DNA from: Candidatus Saccharimonadota bacterium
GTDB taxonomy: Bacteria > Patescibacteriota > Saccharimonadia > Saccharimonadales > Saccharimonadaceae
Length of the DNA stretch: 5,925 nucleotides
Direction: 5' to 3'
Assembly (NCBI GenBank): GCA_009778015.1
Contig: WRKS01000032.1
Location: 1-5,925, forward strand
The notes below the pieces were generated by a model that saw only the letters and a list, made by a program, of their open reading frames with translations, was not told the origin of the DNA and did no database searches. The stretch's first letter is position 1. Each line of letters opens with the position of its first letter. The position numbers and the translations under genes were made by a program. Positions 4,478 through 5,925 of this stretch are shown piece after piece.

Positions 4478-5925
4478 CATTCTCTCCTTCTTCCTGCTCA
4501 CGCTTTTCTTTCTCTTTGATCTCGGCTAACACCTTGTCTAGGTCCACGCCAATTGATCTCGCATAATTTATTATCTTTAACCCGTCCTCATAGCCGCTTC
4601 CCCCCATTAGCTCTTCCAGTTCGCTAGATGACGCACCCAACAATATCATTTCATACAATTTTTGCCCTATTATCGTCTTATGACCGTCGGACACTGCTTT
4701 TTCCAAAACCACAAGAAGACTATCCGCACTATCATCATCAAGAGTCTGTTGTATTTCTTCAATGCTCAACTCTTCAAAATCTCCGCTGACAACTTCATCC
4801 AGAACAGCTTGCTTCTTCTCTGCCTTTTCTGCGGCCTCTATCTTGTACTGCTCAGCTTGCGCAATCGCGTCTGCCTTCTCTACTTCGTCCAATAACTGCA
4901 TTCTGTCTTGTATCACATCTTCAATCTTTTTGCCGCCGATTTCCGTGATACCACGCTGTTGCAGCTCTTGGACCAGTGCTGCACGGTCTGTCTCGGTAGG
5001 CATGTATACTGCGTCAATCGCGTTCGGCCCTATACCCATCCTAAACATTTGTTCGTTGGTGCTGCTCAGGTATGTGCTTCCAAACAATTCTTCCGGCGAT
5101 AATCTTTTGCCAAAGGTCAACGCGTCTGTCCGTCCGTATTCGTCGTTCCCGTAGGCATACCAATCTGTCCGTTCGTAGATCTCCGGCTTAAACGCGATCG
5201 TCGCTTTTTCGGTCGGCTTAAACTCGCCTTTTTTGCGTGTCCGCACAAAGACGCTGTCCGCGCCGCCGGTGCCGAAGTCAGTTGACGTAGACATCCCACT
5301 TCGCAATAATCCCCTGCGGTATCGCTCGGACGAACTCAGCAATCCGTTTTGCAAAATATTTGCGATATCGCCATAGTCTGCTGTGTAGAGTTCATGCACC
5401 GGCAAAAGCTCGCCAAATCTTTCTTGGTATTCTGCTTGCTTGCCCTCATCCACAAGTGCAAAGTATTCCGGGAACACTTCTTGCCGTTGCAAGTTTAACG
5501 CCGCCGCTTCTTGTGCGGCGTCAGCGCTGTCAATTTTATGGTGCCATAAATAACTGTTTTTCTTATACAGCGCTTCTGAGGCTGCATCAACTTCGCTTAA
5601 TCCGTCCGCGACGCCTAGTTCGCTCAGTATTTCTGCCACTCGTTGTTCAACTTCCTCCGCTGCCGCTCCGTCTTGCTCTAACGATATTCGCACCATCCCT
5701 AAGAATGCCCTTGCGTTATCCTGGGAATCTGCCATATTGGCGACTGTTACCGTGCTATTGTTTACTCTAAAATTAAACGCCGATCCGTTGAGCTTTTGCG
5801 TTCGGTCGCCGGATATCGTTTGAAAAGTTATTTTGTCATCTGTCCAGATATCCTCGCCGTCGGCTTCGCGTTGTCGCAAAATCGCCAACGCTTGTTCTCT
5901 CGCATCAGCGCGCAATTTAAACTCA
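4464..5925 (-). CDS. Large acidic protein with a possible ADP-ribosyltransferase-like segment (N-terminus beyond window)
   Basis: 486 codons are open to the right edge and the true start is outside; the TTG at 5915 is not a convincing start. I do not recognise the family with confidence. Numbered from the first full codon, residues 1-150 are helical and charged. Residues 174-250 contain LPVHELYTADYGDIANILQNGL, then GMSTSTDFGTGGADSVFVRTR and IAFKPEIYERTDWYAYGNDEYGR. This order (H...T...IL..GL, then an S-T-S strand, then a GxDxVFxR strand) resembles NAD-binding folds of the KptA/diphtheria-toxin ADP-ribosyltransferase type, though no clear catalytic Glu can be assigned. Residues about 314-376 are Glu/Lys/Ala-rich and probably coiled coil, followed by a helical tail ending EKREQEEGENDGEA. 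No signal peptide or membrane segment is visible in the part present. The 3' end overlaps the next gene by 14 nt. Confidence 0.8.
   Translation of the reverse strand, partial: EFKLRADAREQALAILRQREADGEDIWTDDKITFQTISGDRTQKLNGSAFNFRVNNSTVTVANMADSQDNARAFLGMVRISLEQDGAAAEEVEQRVAEILSELGVADGLSEVDAASEALYKKNSYLWHHKIDSADAAQEAAALNLQRQEVFPEYFALVDEGKQAEYQERFGELLPVHELYTADYGDIANILQNGLLSSSERYRRGLLRSGMSTSTDFGTGGADSVFVRTRKKGEFKPTEKATIAFKPEIYERTDWYAYGNDEYGRTDALTFGKRLSPEELFGSTYLSSTNEQMFRMGIGPNAIDAVYMPTETDRAALVQELQQRGITEIGGKKIEDVIQDRMQLLDEVEKADAIAQAEQYKIEAAEKAEKKQAVLDEVVSGDFEELSIEEIQQTLDDDSADSLLVVLEKAVSDGHKTIIGQKLYEMILLGASSSELEELMGGSGYEDGLKIINYARSIGVDLDKVLAEIKEKEKREQEEGENDGEA

Noticed and set aside
4662..5770. Several plus-strand frames opposite the large acidic gene
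   Set aside because: All are antisense to one continuous 486-codon frame with coherent protein character, and none has a supported start.
4464..5925. Calling the large protein a toxin
   Set aside because: The ADP-ribosyltransferase resemblance is weak, no catalytic Glu is assignable, and the N-terminus is missing, so function was left open.

Overview
The window most likely comes from a member of the Candidate Phyla Radiation, probably Candidatus Saccharibacteria (TM7) or a close relative. The main evidence is a secreted protein at 2402-3970 that ends in a FISUMP domain, with motifs such as RDGQSYQIRKMPDGKCWMLD, ICPAGWRIP and a terminal GLTVRCVAN. From what I know of these families, secreted proteins built this way are abundant in Saccharibacteria. 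Short intergenic gaps, overlapping genes, a GTG start and standard stop codons including TGA fit this. The assignment is an inference from protein style; no marker gene such as 16S rRNA is present.

Layout. (1) 1-1858, minus strand: a two-gene operon. A 245-residue protein matching only the central (ATPase) domain of Mur ligases, with a degenerate P-loop, is followed after 1 nt by a GTG-started DNA polymerase I-type 5'-3' exonuclease that runs off the left edge. The exonuclease gene has no stop in the window and is easy to miss. Its C-terminal part reads in frame through a structured palindromic element (about 13-135) and a 30-bp tandem duplication (113-172). (2) 1859-2135: a divergent promoter region, a plus-strand tRNA-Arg with the unusual anticodon GCG, and an intrinsic terminator. 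(3) 2080-2401 is 322 bases without an intact gene. It holds the tRNA terminator, two TTGACA boxes 12 bp apart, a good extended -10 promoter (2231-2258), a strong Shine-Dalgarno, and an ATG at 2290 that opens a short reading frame ending at 2349. (4) 2402-3970, plus strand: the FISUMP surface protein. Its signal peptide is encoded just upstream in the same frame but is cut off from the ATG at 2290 by a run of nine G's (2327-2335). Eight G's would join ATG, signal peptide and mature protein into one 559-residue precursor. (5) 4046-5925, minus strand: two overlapping genes, a large acidic protein of at least 486 residues (N-terminus outside the window) and a 143-residue acidic partner. Neither is recognised with confidence; the larger has a segment weakly resembling ADP-ribosyltransferase folds.

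How it fits together. The left operon is housekeeping (DNA replication/repair) plus a cell-wall-enzyme relative. The middle is a single-gene surface-protein unit that may be switched on and off by G-tract slippage. The right is a translationally coupled pair that could be an effector with its partner, but that is conjecture. The strongest leads are the G9 tract and the in-frame palindromic element in the polymerase gene.
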